Shown here: positions 1 to 9,059 of the stretch, piece after piece
Numbering within the stretch: position 1 is the first letter of the stretch
How the letters are laid out: every line of letters starts with the position of its first letter
NCBI GenBank assembly: GCA_029210875.1
Contig: JARGFJ010000009.1
Location: 1 to 60,112 of the forward strand
Source of the DNA: Gammaproteobacteria bacterium
GTDB lineage: Bacteria > Pseudomonadota > Gammaproteobacteria > Nitrosococcales > Methylophagaceae
Reading direction: 5' to 3'
Length of the DNA: 60,112 nt
Notes under the pieces: model-generated
Database searches by the model: none
Seen by the model: only the letters and a program-made list of their open reading frames with translations
Told to the model about the DNA's origin: nothing
Position numbers and translations under genes: made by a program

Positions 1-77
1 GATCCTGCTCAAGGGGGTCAAATTTAAACCGGTGTTTTAAAGCCAAAAGGGGTCAATTTTAAAGTGTTGTTGACAAC
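1..77. repeat. Left copy of 77-bp window-terminal inverted repeat (IS-end-like)
   Basis: Bases 1-77 are the exact reverse complement of 60036-60112; identity stops at base 78 (t here, a in the other copy). Inside lie two near-identical 15-mers in direct orientation, at 14-28 (GGGGTCAAATTTAAA) and 49-63 (GGGGTCAATTTTAAA), 35 bp apart with one mismatch. Repeated short motifs at a terminus are typical of IS21-family ends, but no transposase is in view. The repeat replaces the 5' part of fic. The likely reading is the outer part of a longer repeated element, such as an insertion sequence, that continues beyond the window. Confidence 0.85.
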
Positions 78-957
78 TACCGATAAGCTTTTTCAGTATG
101 CACTAGAAGATAAAGGCGCCGATCATGCAACAAAGGAAGCTCTACGTTACAGAACGGCGTTATACCAAGGCTATATGCAGCTTGAAAAAAAACCGCTTTG
201 CACCGCGACTGCCATTGAGATATGCAGTACGTTAAAGCACGCTGAAATGGATATTCGTAACGTACCGGGTACTTTTATAGGCAACCAAACAACAGGTGAA
301 ATTATCTATACCCCGCCAGCTGGAGAAAACGTTATCCGCGACTTGTTAACCAACTGGGAGCAATTTCTTCATGATGACGATGACCTAGATCCACTGATAA
401 AGATGGCGGTTAGTCATTATCAATTTGAAGCCATACACCCTTTTTATGACGGAAATGGCCGAACAGGTCGTATTTTAAACGTTTTGTACCTTATTGAATG
501 TGGTCTTTTAACGCTACCTATTTTGTACTTAAGTCGTTTCATCGTTCATAACAAACAAGACTATTATCGACTGTTGAACCAAGTAACCAAAGATCAGAAT
601 TGGGAAGAGTGGCTGTTATTTATGCTAAAAGGTGTCGAAGAAACTGCAATATGGACCTGTGAAAAAATTACAGCGATTAGAGCACTTATGGAAAGAACAA
701 CCGATTACATAAAAGCACAGCTACCCAAAATATATAGCTATGAGCTTGTTCAGCTTATTTTTGAACAACCCTATTGCCGTATCAGTAACTTAGTTGAACG
801 TGATATTGCAAAACGCCAAACTGCTTCAATCTATTTAAGGCAGTTAACTAATATTGGTGTGCTGCAAGAAATCGATTCAGGAAAGGAAAAATTATTTGTA
901 CATCCACGGTTGATGGCGCTAATGGCAAAAGACAGTAATGGTATTAATGCTTTTTGA
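64..957 (+). CDS. Fic family protein AMPylator, 5'-truncated by the terminal repeat
   Basis: Fic-domain protein, expected to transfer AMP from ATP to hydroxyl side chains of target proteins. The catalytic motif HPFYDGNGRTGR is intact at residues 125-136 of the open frame, and the C-terminal third looks like a winged helix (around residues 225-285). Family members of this architecture are about 360-380 aa, so roughly the first 75-80 residues are missing. The lost part is where class II Fic proteins carry the (S/T)xxxE(G/N) autoinhibitory helix. The open frame begins at a GTG (64) inside the 77-bp repeat and joins recognisable Fic sequence at about TTTDKLFQ. A short GGGGAGT/ACTCCCC hairpin (958-974) directly follows the stop. 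It is either a broken gene or a repeat-driven truncated Fic. The family call is secure; expression is unknown. Confidence 0.8.
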   Translation: MLLTTTDKLFQYALEDKGADHATKEALRYRTALYQGYMQLEKKPLCTATAIEICSTLKHAEMDIRNVPGTFIGNQTTGEIIYTPPAGENVIRDLLTNWEQFLHDDDDLDPLIKMAVSHYQFEAIHPFYDGNGRTGRILNVLYLIECGLLTLPILYLSRFIVHNKQDYYRLLNQVTKDQNWEEWLLFMLKGVEETAIWTCEKITAIRALMERTTDYIKAQLPKIYSYELVQLIFEQPYCRISNLVERDIAKRQTASIYLRQLTNIGVLQEIDSGKEKLFVHPRLMALMAKDSNGINAF

Positions 958-1110
958 GGGGAGTAATACTCCCCCCAGTCATCCGCGGAGTGGAACAAAT
1001 GACAAGAGGAACAGAGCTGAAAAGTGAAATTATAACTTCTTTATTCTTAGGAAAATGAAAAGATAGTTTCACTATGGATGCTGCTGAACCAAAGACAAAG
1101 CAAATGGCAG

Positions 1111-1138
1111 ATACACTTTTATGCGCATAAAAATGTAT
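1111..1138. promoter_or_regulatory. Palindrome 1 upstream of the AAA/DUF4143 gene (candidate operator)
   Basis: A long palindrome with perfect 16-bp core TTTTATGCGCATAAAA at 1117-1132. After one mismatched pair it extends by five more base pairs on each side (1111-1115 with 1134-1138). It shares ACTTTTATGCG with the second palindrome 1146-1167. A paired, related palindrome set just upstream of a start suggests a repressor or autoregulator site. The binding protein is not identified. Confidence 0.5.
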
Positions 1139-1145
1139 AGTTTCT

Positions 1146-1167
1146 CACTTTTATGCGAGTAAAAGTG
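1146..1167. promoter_or_regulatory. Palindrome 2 upstream of the AAA/DUF4143 gene (candidate operator)
   Basis: CACTTTTA and TAAAAGTG form perfect 8-bp arms around TGCGAG. The left half matches palindrome 1 at 1114-1125. A plausible -10 hexamer TATAGT lies at 1178-1183, so the palindrome would cover the -35 region of a promoter for the ATPase gene, whose ATG is at 1221. The arrangement is seen directly; the operator role is inferred. Confidence 0.45.
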
Positions 1168-1220
1168 TGGGGTGAGTTATAGTATAGGTCGTTAACAATC
1201 TTAATTGGCGGGAAATAACA

Positions 1221-2534
1221 ATGCAGCGCAACTTACTCAACGCCCTAATTGCATGGAAAAACCAAGCTGTGCGTAAGCCCTTATTGATCGATGGCACGAG
1301 GCAAACGGGTAAAACGTATCTGCTGCAAGCGTTGTTTGGCAGCACCTTTGCCAACATCCTTCGTATCGACTTTCTTGAAAATCCCGCCTACAAAGAAGCG
1401 TTCGATGGCTCACTGTCACCTGACGAGCTGCTAATGAACATTGAGCTTTTGACCAATCAGACATTCAACCCAAAAACGGATCTGCTGATCTTAGATGAAA
1501 TTGGCGAATGTGAACGCGCCGTTACTTCTTTAAAGTATTTTGCTGAAAAAGCACCGTCCTATTTTGTGGCAGCGAGTGGCTCGAACATGGGTTTGCTCAA
1601 GACCTTTCCTGTTGGCAAGGTGGAGCAATACAATTTGCGACCACTGACCTTCCAAGAATTTATTTACGCATCAAACGAACAGGCGTTGATCAAAGCGTTT
1701 GAAGCCCAGGCAATCACGCCGGCAGTGCACACTAAGTTAATGGATAAACTGACGGACTATTTTTTTACGGGTGGTATGCCTGAAGCGGTATCTGCTTGGT
1801 ATCAATATAAAGAATCAAGCATTTTAGAACGCGTTGAAAAGGTCTCTAAAATTCATGCCGATTTAGTTGAAGGTTATCGCCGCGATTTTGGTAAATATGC
1901 CGGAAAGATCAATGCAACGCTGATTGAAGCTGTATTCAATAGCATTCCGTCACAACTATCACTTGTTAGCGATGAGTCCGTTAAACGCTTTAAATTTAAA
2001 AACGTCTTTGACCGTAAATCGCGTTATAGCGATTTTGAAACCGCAATCCATTGGCTTAACTGTTGCCGCTTAGCCTTGCCAAACTACCCCATTGAAGGGC
2101 AGCCGAAATCACCTCTGGCGGCCTATAAAAAAGACAATAGGGTCAAGCTGTTTCTGTTTGATGTGGGCCTGCTCAATCATATGCTGGGCAGTAGTTATAA
2201 AGAGATTAAGCAACAAAACTATGAATATAATGGCTATGTGGCAGAAAACTTTGTGCAGCAAGAACTCACCGCGATTGGCGTTGACCCAAGTTATTCATGG
2301 AATGACGCCCGCGCTGAAATCGAATTTATTTTGGCAACAGATGAGGGGCAAATTGTTCCAGTTGAAGTAAAAAGTGGCAAGCGCACACGGGCTAAATCGC
2401 TGACGTCCTACATAGAAAAATGCGCACCAAGCAAAACATTTAAGTTAACCGGCACGCAAGGTTCATCTGCACTAGAGCAAACCAACCTCGTGATGCCTTT
2501 GTATTTCACTCAGTATTTGCCGTTGAGGTGGTAG
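1221..2534 (+). CDS. ATP-binding protein, AAA (AAA_14) + DUF4143
   Basis: A 437-aa protein of the widespread AAA/DUF4143 family. Walker A is GTRQTGKT at residues 25-32 and Walker B is DLLILDEIGE around residues 87-96. The C-terminal DUF4143 part has a PD-(D/E)XK-like core (EIEFIL, then VPVEVKSGK, around residues 367-387), suggesting nucleic-acid binding or cleavage that is not experimentally established for the family. These genes are scattered accessory genes with no agreed function; a role as toxin, defence or DNA-transaction ATPase is possible. It sits alone between a broken fic and the housekeeping gmk operon, behind two palindromes. The start ATG is the first in the frame after them. Length is normal for the family and no frameshift is seen. 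Confidence 0.85.
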   Translation: MQRNLLNALIAWKNQAVRKPLLIDGTRQTGKTYLLQALFGSTFANILRIDFLENPAYKEAFDGSLSPDELLMNIELLTNQTFNPKTDLLILDEIGECERAVTSLKYFAEKAPSYFVAASGSNMGLLKTFPVGKVEQYNLRPLTFQEFIYASNEQALIKAFEAQAITPAVHTKLMDKLTDYFFTGGMPEAVSAWYQYKESSILERVEKVSKIHADLVEGYRRDFGKYAGKINATLIEAVFNSIPSQLSLVSDESVKRFKFKNVFDRKSRYSDFETAIHWLNCCRLALPNYPIEGQPKSPLAAYKKDNRVKLFLFDVGLLNHMLGSSYKEIKQQNYEYNGYVAENFVQQELTAIGVDPSYSWNDARAEIEFILATDEGQIVPVEVKSGKRTRAKSLTSYIEKCAPSKTFKLTGTQGSSALEQTNLVMPLYFTQYLPLRW

Positions 2535-2859
2535 TAGCGCTTTCAGAAAAAAGGTTCAAGGTGATGTTTTTATTACTAACACGCTACGCTATTTTATTAT
2601 TTGCTGTTGCGTCATTATATCTGCTCGATAAACACGTCCAAAACTGCTATTTTTACCCGTATCAGCAGCACAGTTTTGGCACTGGTTTTCCAATGCTAGC
2701 CAATCAGCTTTAAGTAAAATCCAAGTAACAGTGGTGGGCAGTTTTTTGGTGAGGTAAGCTGTATTTTGTCGGGTATAAAATCGTTAACTTGTTGAATTGA
2801 TTAGGGCTAGACGCTTGGTTTAATAAGAAAATCCAGAATAAATGAATTGGGAGAGCAAC

Positions 2860-3471
2860 ATGAGTGGTAGCCTTTTTATCGTGGCAGCGCCCTCCGGAGC
2901 AGGAAAAACAAGTCTTGTTAAGGCTTTGGTCAAACAGGATAGCAATATTAAGTTATCGGTGTCGCACACCACAAGGGCGGCACGTCCGGGTGAAGTTAAT
3001 GGCCAGGATTATTGGTTTGTCAGTCAGGATGAATTTGCGCAAATGCGAGATAAAGGTGCTTTTCTTGAATCTGCAATGGTGTTTGATAATTCATATGGCA
3101 CGTCAGCTGAAACAATTGAAGCTCAGATCAAGCAAGGTTTTGATGTCATCTTGGAAATAGATTGGCAAGGCGCGCAGCAAATCCGTAGAAATCATGCTAA
3201 TTGCGACAGTATTTTTATTTTGCCACCGTCAAAAGCGACCCTGGAGCAACGTTTACGTGGTCGTGGGCAAGATGATGATGACACTATCGCTCGCCGAATG
3301 CGTGATGCAGAAAATGAAATGTCGCATTACATTGAGTTTGATTATTTGATTGTGAACGATGATTTTGATACGGCGTTAGCTGAATTATCAGCCGTTATCT
3401 GTGCACGTCGACATTGTTTAGATGTTCAAAAACATGCTTTGGCGAACTTATTAGTAGAACTTCTAGCCTAA
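2860..3471 (+). CDS. gmk: Guanylate kinase
   Basis: Converts GMP plus ATP to GDP plus ADP in the cytoplasm, feeding GTP and (p)ppGpp synthesis. The P-loop is APSGAGKTS near the N-terminus, followed by the GMP-binding region (SHTTRAARPGEVNG) and the lid. The chosen ATG at 2860 has GGGAGAG about 5 nt upstream. An earlier in-frame ATG at 2842 would add six residues without a ribosome site. From 2860 the product is 203 aa, close to the 207 aa of E. coli Gmk. It starts the conserved gmk-rpoZ-spoT run, with rpoZ 48 bp downstream. Confidence 0.95.
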   Translation: MSGSLFIVAAPSGAGKTSLVKALVKQDSNIKLSVSHTTRAARPGEVNGQDYWFVSQDEFAQMRDKGAFLESAMVFDNSYGTSAETIEAQIKQGFDVILEIDWQGAQQIRRNHANCDSIFILPPSKATLEQRLRGRGQDDDDTIARRMRDAENEMSHYIEFDYLIVNDDFDTALAELSAVICARRHCLDVQKHALANLLVELLA

Positions 3472-3519
3472 GTGTAGGATATTTCGTAAAATAACAGGCT
3501 TTCATTTTGGGGTAGGATT

Positions 3520-3780
3520 ATGGCTCGTACAACTGTAGAAGATTGCTTGGATAACGTAGAAAATCGTTTTCAATTGGTGTTGATTGCCGCAAAACGTGCT
3601 CGCCAAATTCAAATGGGTGCAGATCCTTTAGTACCTGTTGATAACGACAAACCAACAGTTATTGCGTTGCGTGAAATCGCTGAAGGCTTGATCGATGCAA
3701 GTATTCTTGAAGTGAGCTCTGCACGTGAACATGCTGAAGAAAGTATCGTTAAAGAAGAAGAGCTACAACAAGAAGTATAA
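3520..3780 (+). CDS. rpoZ: RNA polymerase omega subunit
   Basis: The 86-aa omega subunit, which helps assemble RNA polymerase by binding the beta' C-terminus and forms part of one ppGpp site. It begins with the recognisable segment [19 protein letters not shown] and has the conserved RARQIQMG and [13 protein letters not shown] segments. E. coli RpoZ is 91 aa; the shorter acidic tail is unremarkable. TAGGA lies just before the ATG. spoT starts 5 bp after its stop, so the two are almost certainly cotranscribed. Confidence 0.96.
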   Translation: MARTTVEDCLDNVENRFQLVLIAAKRARQIQMGADPLVPVDNDKPTVIALREIAEGLIDASILEVSSAREHAEESIVKEEELQQEV

Positions 3781-3785
3781 CGTTT

Positions 3786-5948
3786 GTGAACAAGCCTACC
3801 GTTCATTCTGAGCTTGCGTTAATTCACGAAGCTGAACCAAAGCTTGAGATTGAAGATCTTTGTTTTGCTGCGGCTAATTATCTTGAATCCAAACAAGTAG
3901 ATGATATTCGTCGCGCCTATTTTTTTTCCAAGGATGCGCACCAAGGACAAACACGCCGCTCAGGCGAACCTTACATCACGCACCCATTAGCGGTTGCACA
4001 TGTTTTAGCGATGATGCACATGGATCATGAATGCATTATTGCTGGGCTGTTACATGACGTTATTGAAGATACACCGATCAGTCTAGAGCAAGTAGCCGCT
4101 GAATTTAGTGAAGAAGTCGCCTTGCTGGTAGATGGTGTGAGTAAGTTGGCACTAGCTGCATTTGAAACCCAAAAGCAGGCACAAGCAGAAAACTTACGAA
4201 AAATGATGTTGGCGATGTCGCAAGACATACGCGTTATTATCGTTAAGTTAGCTGACAGATTGCATAATATGCGCACTCTGGGACATTTACCTTCTCAAAA
4301 GCGACGCCGAATTGCTCATGAAACCATAGATATCTACGCGCCTATAGCGCAACGCCTTGGTATGAACTTAATGCGGGTTGAACTTGAAGATCTTGGCTTC
4401 CATGTTTTATATCCGCTACGTTATCGTGTATTGGCTGATGTTGTGCGCAAAGCGCGTGGTAATCGTCGCGAAATCATTGGCCAAATTACAGGTTCTATTC
4501 AAAACAGAATAGAACAAGAACACATAGTCGCAGACATACAAGGACGTGAAAAAAACCTATTTAGCCTATATCAAAAAATGGTTAAAAAACAGTTGTCATT
4601 TGCTGATATTACCGATGTGTATGCTTTTCGAATCATTGTCGATGATGTCGATGCCTGTTATCGCATGTTGGGTGTGGTTCATAACCTTTACAAGCCGCTT
4701 CAAGATAAATTTAAAGACTACATCGCGATTCCTAAAGCAAATGGTTATCAGTCATTACATACGGTACTGTTTGGACCTTTTGGTTTCCCAATAGAAGTTC
4801 AAATTCGAACCCGTGATATGGATCAAATGGCGGAAGCAGGTGTTGCCGCCCATTGGCTCTATAAAACGGGTGAAAATGAAGGCAGTAATCAATCTCATCG
4901 TCGCGCACGCCAATGGTTGCAAGGCTTATTGGAAATGCAAAAAGGCTCGGGTGATTCGGTCGATTTTCTTGAAAATCTACGCATTGATTTGTTCCCCGAA
5001 CAGATTTATGTGTTTACACCAAGAGGTAAAATCATGGCCTTGCCGCGTGGTGCGACCACGGTTGATTTTGCTTATGCCGTGCATTCAGATATCGGTAACT
5101 CCTGTGTTGCCGCCCGTGTCGATAGACAGTTGGTACCGTTAAGTACGAAACTTGAAAACGGTCAATCAGTTGAAATTATTACCACCAAATCATCGCATCC
5201 AAATCCCGCCTGGTTGAATTTTGTATTTACGGTCAAAGCCCGTACTAATATTCGTCATTATTTGAAACAGTTACGTAATGATGAGGCAATTGTTTTAGGT
5301 AAGCGTCTGTTAAATAAACATTTAATGGCTTTTTCATCTGGTTTGGATCAGATCCCACAAGATAAAATAGATAGCTTGGTTGCTGATCTGGAATTAGAGA
5401 ATTTTGATCAGGTATTGCAAGGTATTGGCTTGGGTAATAAACAGGTTATGCTCATTGGCCAAAAATTATTGCAAGATGATATTTTTGAAAAAGATGCTGT
5501 TACACAGCCATTAGTGATTGCTGGTACAGAAGGCATGGTTGTGAGTTTTGCGCGTTGTTGTCATCCTATTCCTGGTGATCCAATTCATGGCTTCATCAGT
5601 GCCGGACGTGGGATAGTGGTACACCAACTTGATTGCAAGACCACACATAGCTTACGTGGACAAAATGAGAAATGGTTAGATGTATTATGGGCAGATGATA
5701 TCGAGCGTGAATTTAGTGTTGATATCCTAGTACACGTCAAAAACCAACGAGGTGTACTGGCTACCATTGCTGCTGCTGTCTCCGAAAGTGATTCAAATAT
5801 TGATAACGTTGTAGTTGATGAGCGTGATGGCGGCTATTCAGATTTACGATTAACAATTGAAGTCCGCAACCGACAACACTTGGCAAGGGTGATACGTCGT
5901 TTACGTCGTATTGAAATGGTCGAACGCATAGCACGACTCAAACAATAA
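3786..5948 (+). CDS. spoT: Bifunctional (p)ppGpp synthetase/hydrolase SpoT
   Basis: Makes and degrades (p)ppGpp, the stringent-response alarmone. Domains in order: HD hydrolase with the HD pair at residues 90-91 and ED at 94-95; synthetase domain with KANGYQSLHT at about residue 317; TGS domain (about 400-460); C-terminal ACT domain (about 645-720). The retained HD motif separates it from a RelA-type hydrolase-dead paralogue. The start is GTG at 3786, only 5 bp after rpoZ; no ATG nearby gives the right N-terminus. The 720-aa length is slightly above the 702 aa of E. coli SpoT. ridA and recG follow in the usual order. Confidence 0.95.
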   Translation: MNKPTVHSELALIHEAEPKLEIEDLCFAAANYLESKQVDDIRRAYFFSKDAHQGQTRRSGEPYITHPLAVAHVLAMMHMDHECIIAGLLHDVIEDTPISLEQVAAEFSEEVALLVDGVSKLALAAFETQKQAQAENLRKMMLAMSQDIRVIIVKLADRLHNMRTLGHLPSQKRRRIAHETIDIYAPIAQRLGMNLMRVELEDLGFHVLYPLRYRVLADVVRKARGNRREIIGQITGSIQNRIEQEHIVADIQGREKNLFSLYQKMVKKQLSFADITDVYAFRIIVDDVDACYRMLGVVHNLYKPLQDKFKDYIAIPKANGYQSLHTVLFGPFGFPIEVQIRTRDMDQMAEAGVAAHWLYKTGENEGSNQSHRRARQWLQGLLEMQKGSGDSVDFLENLRIDLFPEQIYVFTPRGKIMALPRGATTVDFAYAVHSDIGNSCVAARVDRQLVPLSTKLENGQSVEIITTKSSHPNPAWLNFVFTVKARTNIRHYLKQLRNDEAIVLGKRLLNKHLMAFSSGLDQIPQDKIDSLVADLELENFDQVLQGIGLGNKQVMLIGQKLLQDDIFEKDAVTQPLVIAGTEGMVVSFARCCHPIPGDPIHGFISAGRGIVVHQLDCKTTHSLRGQNEKWLDVLWADDIEREFSVDILVHVKNQRGVLATIAAAVSESDSNIDNVVVDERDGGYSDLRLTIEVRNRQHLARVIRRLRRIEMVERIARLKQ

Positions 5949-5994
5949 AATTAGATTAACAGCCCAAATAAATAGGCAATAAATGGAGAACAAG

Positions 5995-6381
5995 ATGCAA
6001 CGCGAAATTATTCACACTACAAAAGCACCTGAAGCAATTGGTACGTATTCACAAGCGGTGAAAGTAGGTGATGTTGTCTATTTATCAGGCCAAATTCCTT
6101 TGGTTCCTGAAACAATGACGGTCATTGAAGGCGATTTTTCAATTCAGGTACGTCGCGTGTTTGATAATTTATCTGCCGTAGCAGAAGCGGCTGGTGGCAG
6201 TTTGCAGGATGTCGTTAAATTAAATATTTTCTTAACAGATTTAAGCTATTTCGGCACTGTAAATGAAATTATGGCTGAATACTTTCAACAACCTTACCCT
6301 GCTCGTGCAGCAATTGGTGTTGCATCTTTGCCGAAAGATGTACCTGTTGAAATGGATGCCATAATGCAACTAGGCGCATAA
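5995..6381 (+). CDS. ridA: RidA family reactive enamine/imine deaminase
   Basis: Hydrolyses reactive 2-aminoacrylate-type enamines and imines released by PLP enzymes such as threonine dehydratase. Family features are [20 protein letters not shown] near the N-terminus and the conserved arginine in YPARAAIGV near the C-terminus. ATG at 5995 has GGAG 6-7 nt upstream and gives 128 aa, exactly the E. coli length. The upstream in-frame ATG at 5983 overlaps that ribosome site and is rejected. It lies between spoT and recG, as in many gammaproteobacteria. Confidence 0.93.
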   Translation: MQREIIHTTKAPEAIGTYSQAVKVGDVVYLSGQIPLVPETMTVIEGDFSIQVRRVFDNLSAVAEAAGGSLQDVVKLNIFLTDLSYFGTVNEIMAEYFQQPYPARAAIGVASLPKDVPVEMDAIMQLGA

Positions 6382-6410
6382 GTTAAATCGTAGCGTTTAA
6401 GTAGCAGGCT

Positions 6411-8501
6411 ATGGTGAGTGAGGATAGACTATCTCAGCCTGTTACGTCTCTGACCGGCGTGGGCGCTAAAGTTGCCGAGCGCTTGCAAAAATTGGGTATT
6501 ACTCAAATTCAGGATTTACTGTTTCATCTACCACTTAGATATCAGGATAGAACACGACTTATCCCTTTAGGTGCGGTTCGAGCACAGCAAGAAGGTTTAA
6601 TCGAAGGCACAATTAAACTCAGTCAAGTTACATTTGGACGACGTCGTTCTCTGTTATGTCATATTGAAGATGGAACAGGATCATTAGTATTACGGTTTTT
6701 CCATTTTTCCAAAACGCAACAGCAACAATTACAAAAAGGTAGTCGTATACGTTGTTTTGGTGAGATACGAACCGGGCCATCGTCACTGGAGATGGTGCAT
6801 CCTGAATATCAGTTGATTACTGATGACGCCATTGTTCCTGTGGATGCCGAACTAACCCCGATTTATCCGACAACAGAGGGCTTACATCAAATTAGCTTTC
6901 GCAAATTGATTAACCAAGCCTTAGCCTGTTTATCAGATAATGCGACATTACCTGAGCTATTAACACAGGAAGCGCGTTTGCATCCAGTCGCTAATGCCTC
7001 ATTAGTTGAAGCACTTTATTTTGTGCATCGTCCACCACCGGATGTTGATCTGCTTTTATTATCTGAACGTCGTCATCCAGCCCAAAGACGCTTGGCCTAT
7101 GAAGAGCTGTTAGCCCAAAATGTCACTATGCGCCAGGTTCGACTTCAAACCCAACAGCATGCTGCACCAATATGCCTAACCGATGGTCAACACCGAGCGC
7201 AGCTATTGGCGCAATTACCTTATCCTTTAACAGCAGCACAAAATCGTGTGATTGACGATATTGTTGCCGATATGCGTCAGGCAATACCGATGCAACGTTT
7301 AGTTCAAGGCGATGTTGGTTCGGGTAAAACCGTTGTCAGTGCTATGGCTGTGGTTGAAGCTGTGTCTGCGGGTTATCAAGCCGTGATGATGGCACCAACA
7401 GAATTATTAGCTGAACAGCATTTTCAAACCTTTAAGACATGGTTAACACCTCTCGAAATTGAGGTTGCATGGTGTGCAGGTAAACAAACTAGCACTGAAC
7501 GTAAGCAGGTATTAGCAGCATTAAGTGAAGGCCGGGTGCGCGTAGCCGTTGGTACCCATGCTTTATTTCAAGATGAGGTAGTCTTTAATGATCTTGGCCT
7601 GGTTGTGATCGATGAGCAACATCGCTTTGGTGTACATCAACGTTTAGCATTACGAGATAAAGGCCGTCAACTTGACAGTTTTCCTCATCAATTGGTGATG
7701 ACTGCAACACCTATTCCTCGTACCTTGGCAATGACCGCTTATGCTGATTTAAATGTGTCTATTATTGATGAATTACCGCCGGGGCGTAGTCCAGTAACAA
7801 CCGTGGTTTTGCCTGATACACGTCGTGAAGAAGTAATAGAACGCGTGCATGTCGCCTGTCAGCAAAAACGCCAGATTTATTGGGTGTGTACTTTGATTGA
7901 GGAATCAGAGCACTTACAATGTCAGGCAGCAGAAGATGCAGCAACTGAGTTGCAACAGACATTACCTGATTTACGTGTGGCGTTAGTGCATGGTCGGATG
8001 AAATCAGCACAAAAAGAAGTGGTCATGCAGGCTTTTAAAGCGGGTGATATTGATTTATTAGTTGCGACTACGGTCATCGAAGTGGGCGTTGATGTACCTA
8101 ATGCCAGCTTGATGATAATAGAAAACGCCGAAAGATTAGGTTTGGCACAACTACATCAACTTCGTGGTCGAGTCGGTAGAGGCACGGTACAAAGTCATTG
8201 TGTATTAATGTATCACGCCCCTTTATCTGATAATGGACATGCACGACTTCGTTGTTTACGCGATTCGAATGATGGTTTTGTAATCGCGCAACGTGATTTA
8301 GAATTGCGTGGACCTGGTGAAGTATTGGGAACACGTCAAACCGGTTTACCACAGTTTCGTGTGGCAGATTTAATGAATGATCAAGACTTGATTGAGCTAA
8401 TGCCAACAGCATGTGATGCGTTTTTAAAGACATCGCCACAACATAGTAAAACGTTGGTAAATCGTTGGTTTGGCCACAAAATCGATTTTGGTCATGTGTA
8501 A
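6411..8501 (+). CDS. recG: ATP-dependent DNA helicase RecG
   Basis: Branch-migrating helicase that processes stalled forks and Holliday junctions. It has an N-terminal wedge/OB domain (about residues 1-260), helicase motif I GDVGSGKT near residue 300, a DEQHR box (VVIDEQHRFG) near residue 400, and C-terminal motifs including the QLRGRVGRG segment. At 696 aa it matches E. coli RecG (693 aa). It starts 29 bp after ridA. No obvious Shine-Dalgarno precedes the ATG, but the N-terminus aligns with the family. Confidence 0.95.
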   Translation: MVSEDRLSQPVTSLTGVGAKVAERLQKLGITQIQDLLFHLPLRYQDRTRLIPLGAVRAQQEGLIEGTIKLSQVTFGRRRSLLCHIEDGTGSLVLRFFHFSKTQQQQLQKGSRIRCFGEIRTGPSSLEMVHPEYQLITDDAIVPVDAELTPIYPTTEGLHQISFRKLINQALACLSDNATLPELLTQEARLHPVANASLVEALYFVHRPPPDVDLLLLSERRHPAQRRLAYEELLAQNVTMRQVRLQTQQHAAPICLTDGQHRAQLLAQLPYPLTAAQNRVIDDIVADMRQAIPMQRLVQGDVGSGKTVVSAMAVVEAVSAGYQAVMMAPTELLAEQHFQTFKTWLTPLEIEVAWCAGKQTSTERKQVLAALSEGRVRVAVGTHALFQDEVVFNDLGLVVIDEQHRFGVHQRLALRDKGRQLDSFPHQLVMTATPIPRTLAMTAYADLNVSIIDELPPGRSPVTTVVLPDTRREEVIERVHVACQQKRQIYWVCTLIEESEHLQCQAAEDAATELQQTLPDLRVALVHGRMKSAQKEVVMQAFKAGDIDLLVATTVIEVGVDVPNASLMIIENAERLGLAQLHQLRGRVGRGTVQSHCVLMYHAPLSDNGHARLRCLRDSNDGFVIAQRDLELRGPGEVLGTRQTGLPQFRVADLMNDQDLIELMPTACDAFLKTSPQHSKTLVNRWFGHKIDFGHV

Positions 8502-8521
8502 ATGAATAGTAAAATTCTGAT

Positions 8522-9058
8522 ATGAAAAGTGCGACTCACTGGCAACCATTACAGCGTAGATTAGTACCTGCAGAATTAATCCCCTGGATAACAGAACGGG
8601 GTTCGCTAACACGACGTTTAGAACATTCCAACCAATATCCATTTTCTGTGCAATTATTAAGTAATAGTTGGGCGCGACCTTTAGCAGATGAAAGCCACGC
8701 TTTAGATATAGAGCCAACAGAATTAGTTTATCAACGCGAAGTAAGACTGATGGATGGGGATCAGGCAAATGTTTATGCTAGAACCATCGTACCCAGAGCA
8801 ACCTTTATGGCGATGCAATCGCGCTTTAATAATCTTGGCAATACCTCACTTGGTGAACTATTGTTTACTGATGCCACTGTTGAACGAGGTGACATTGAAG
8901 TAGCCTGTTTAAAACCGGGACAGTGTTTGTATGAAATGGCTATGAGCGAACAACAACAGCGCCCGGAACAGGTGTGGGCAAGACGATCACTTTTTTATTT
9001 AAGCGGCAAAAAATTACTGGTTAATGAGATTTTTTTGCCGACTTTGATTTGGAGTTAA
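8522..9058 (+). CDS. ubiC: Chorismate--pyruvate lyase
   Basis: First committed step of ubiquinone synthesis: chorismate to 4-hydroxybenzoate plus pyruvate. Recognisable segments are RGSLTRRL, the YQREVRLM strand, the YARTIVPR segment and [20 protein letters not shown] near the C-terminus, which contains the catalytic glutamate. At 178 aa it is slightly longer than E. coli UbiC (165 aa). ubiA begins 2 nt after the stop, forming the canonical ubiC-ubiA pair. Confidence 0.93.
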   Translation: MKSATHWQPLQRRLVPAELIPWITERGSLTRRLEHSNQYPFSVQLLSNSWARPLADESHALDIEPTELVYQREVRLMDGDQANVYARTIVPRATFMAMQSRFNNLGNTSLGELLFTDATVERGDIEVACLKPGQCLYEMAMSEQQQRPEQVWARRSLFYLSGKKLLVNEIFLPTLIWS

Positions 9059-9059
9059 T

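Noticed and set aside
2528-2713. Small 61-aa hydrophobic ORF after the DUF4143 gene
   Set aside because: It overlaps the upstream stop, starts at GTG without a good ribosome site, and resembles no known small protein. A shorter ATG 2563 version with a membrane helix is possible but unsupported.
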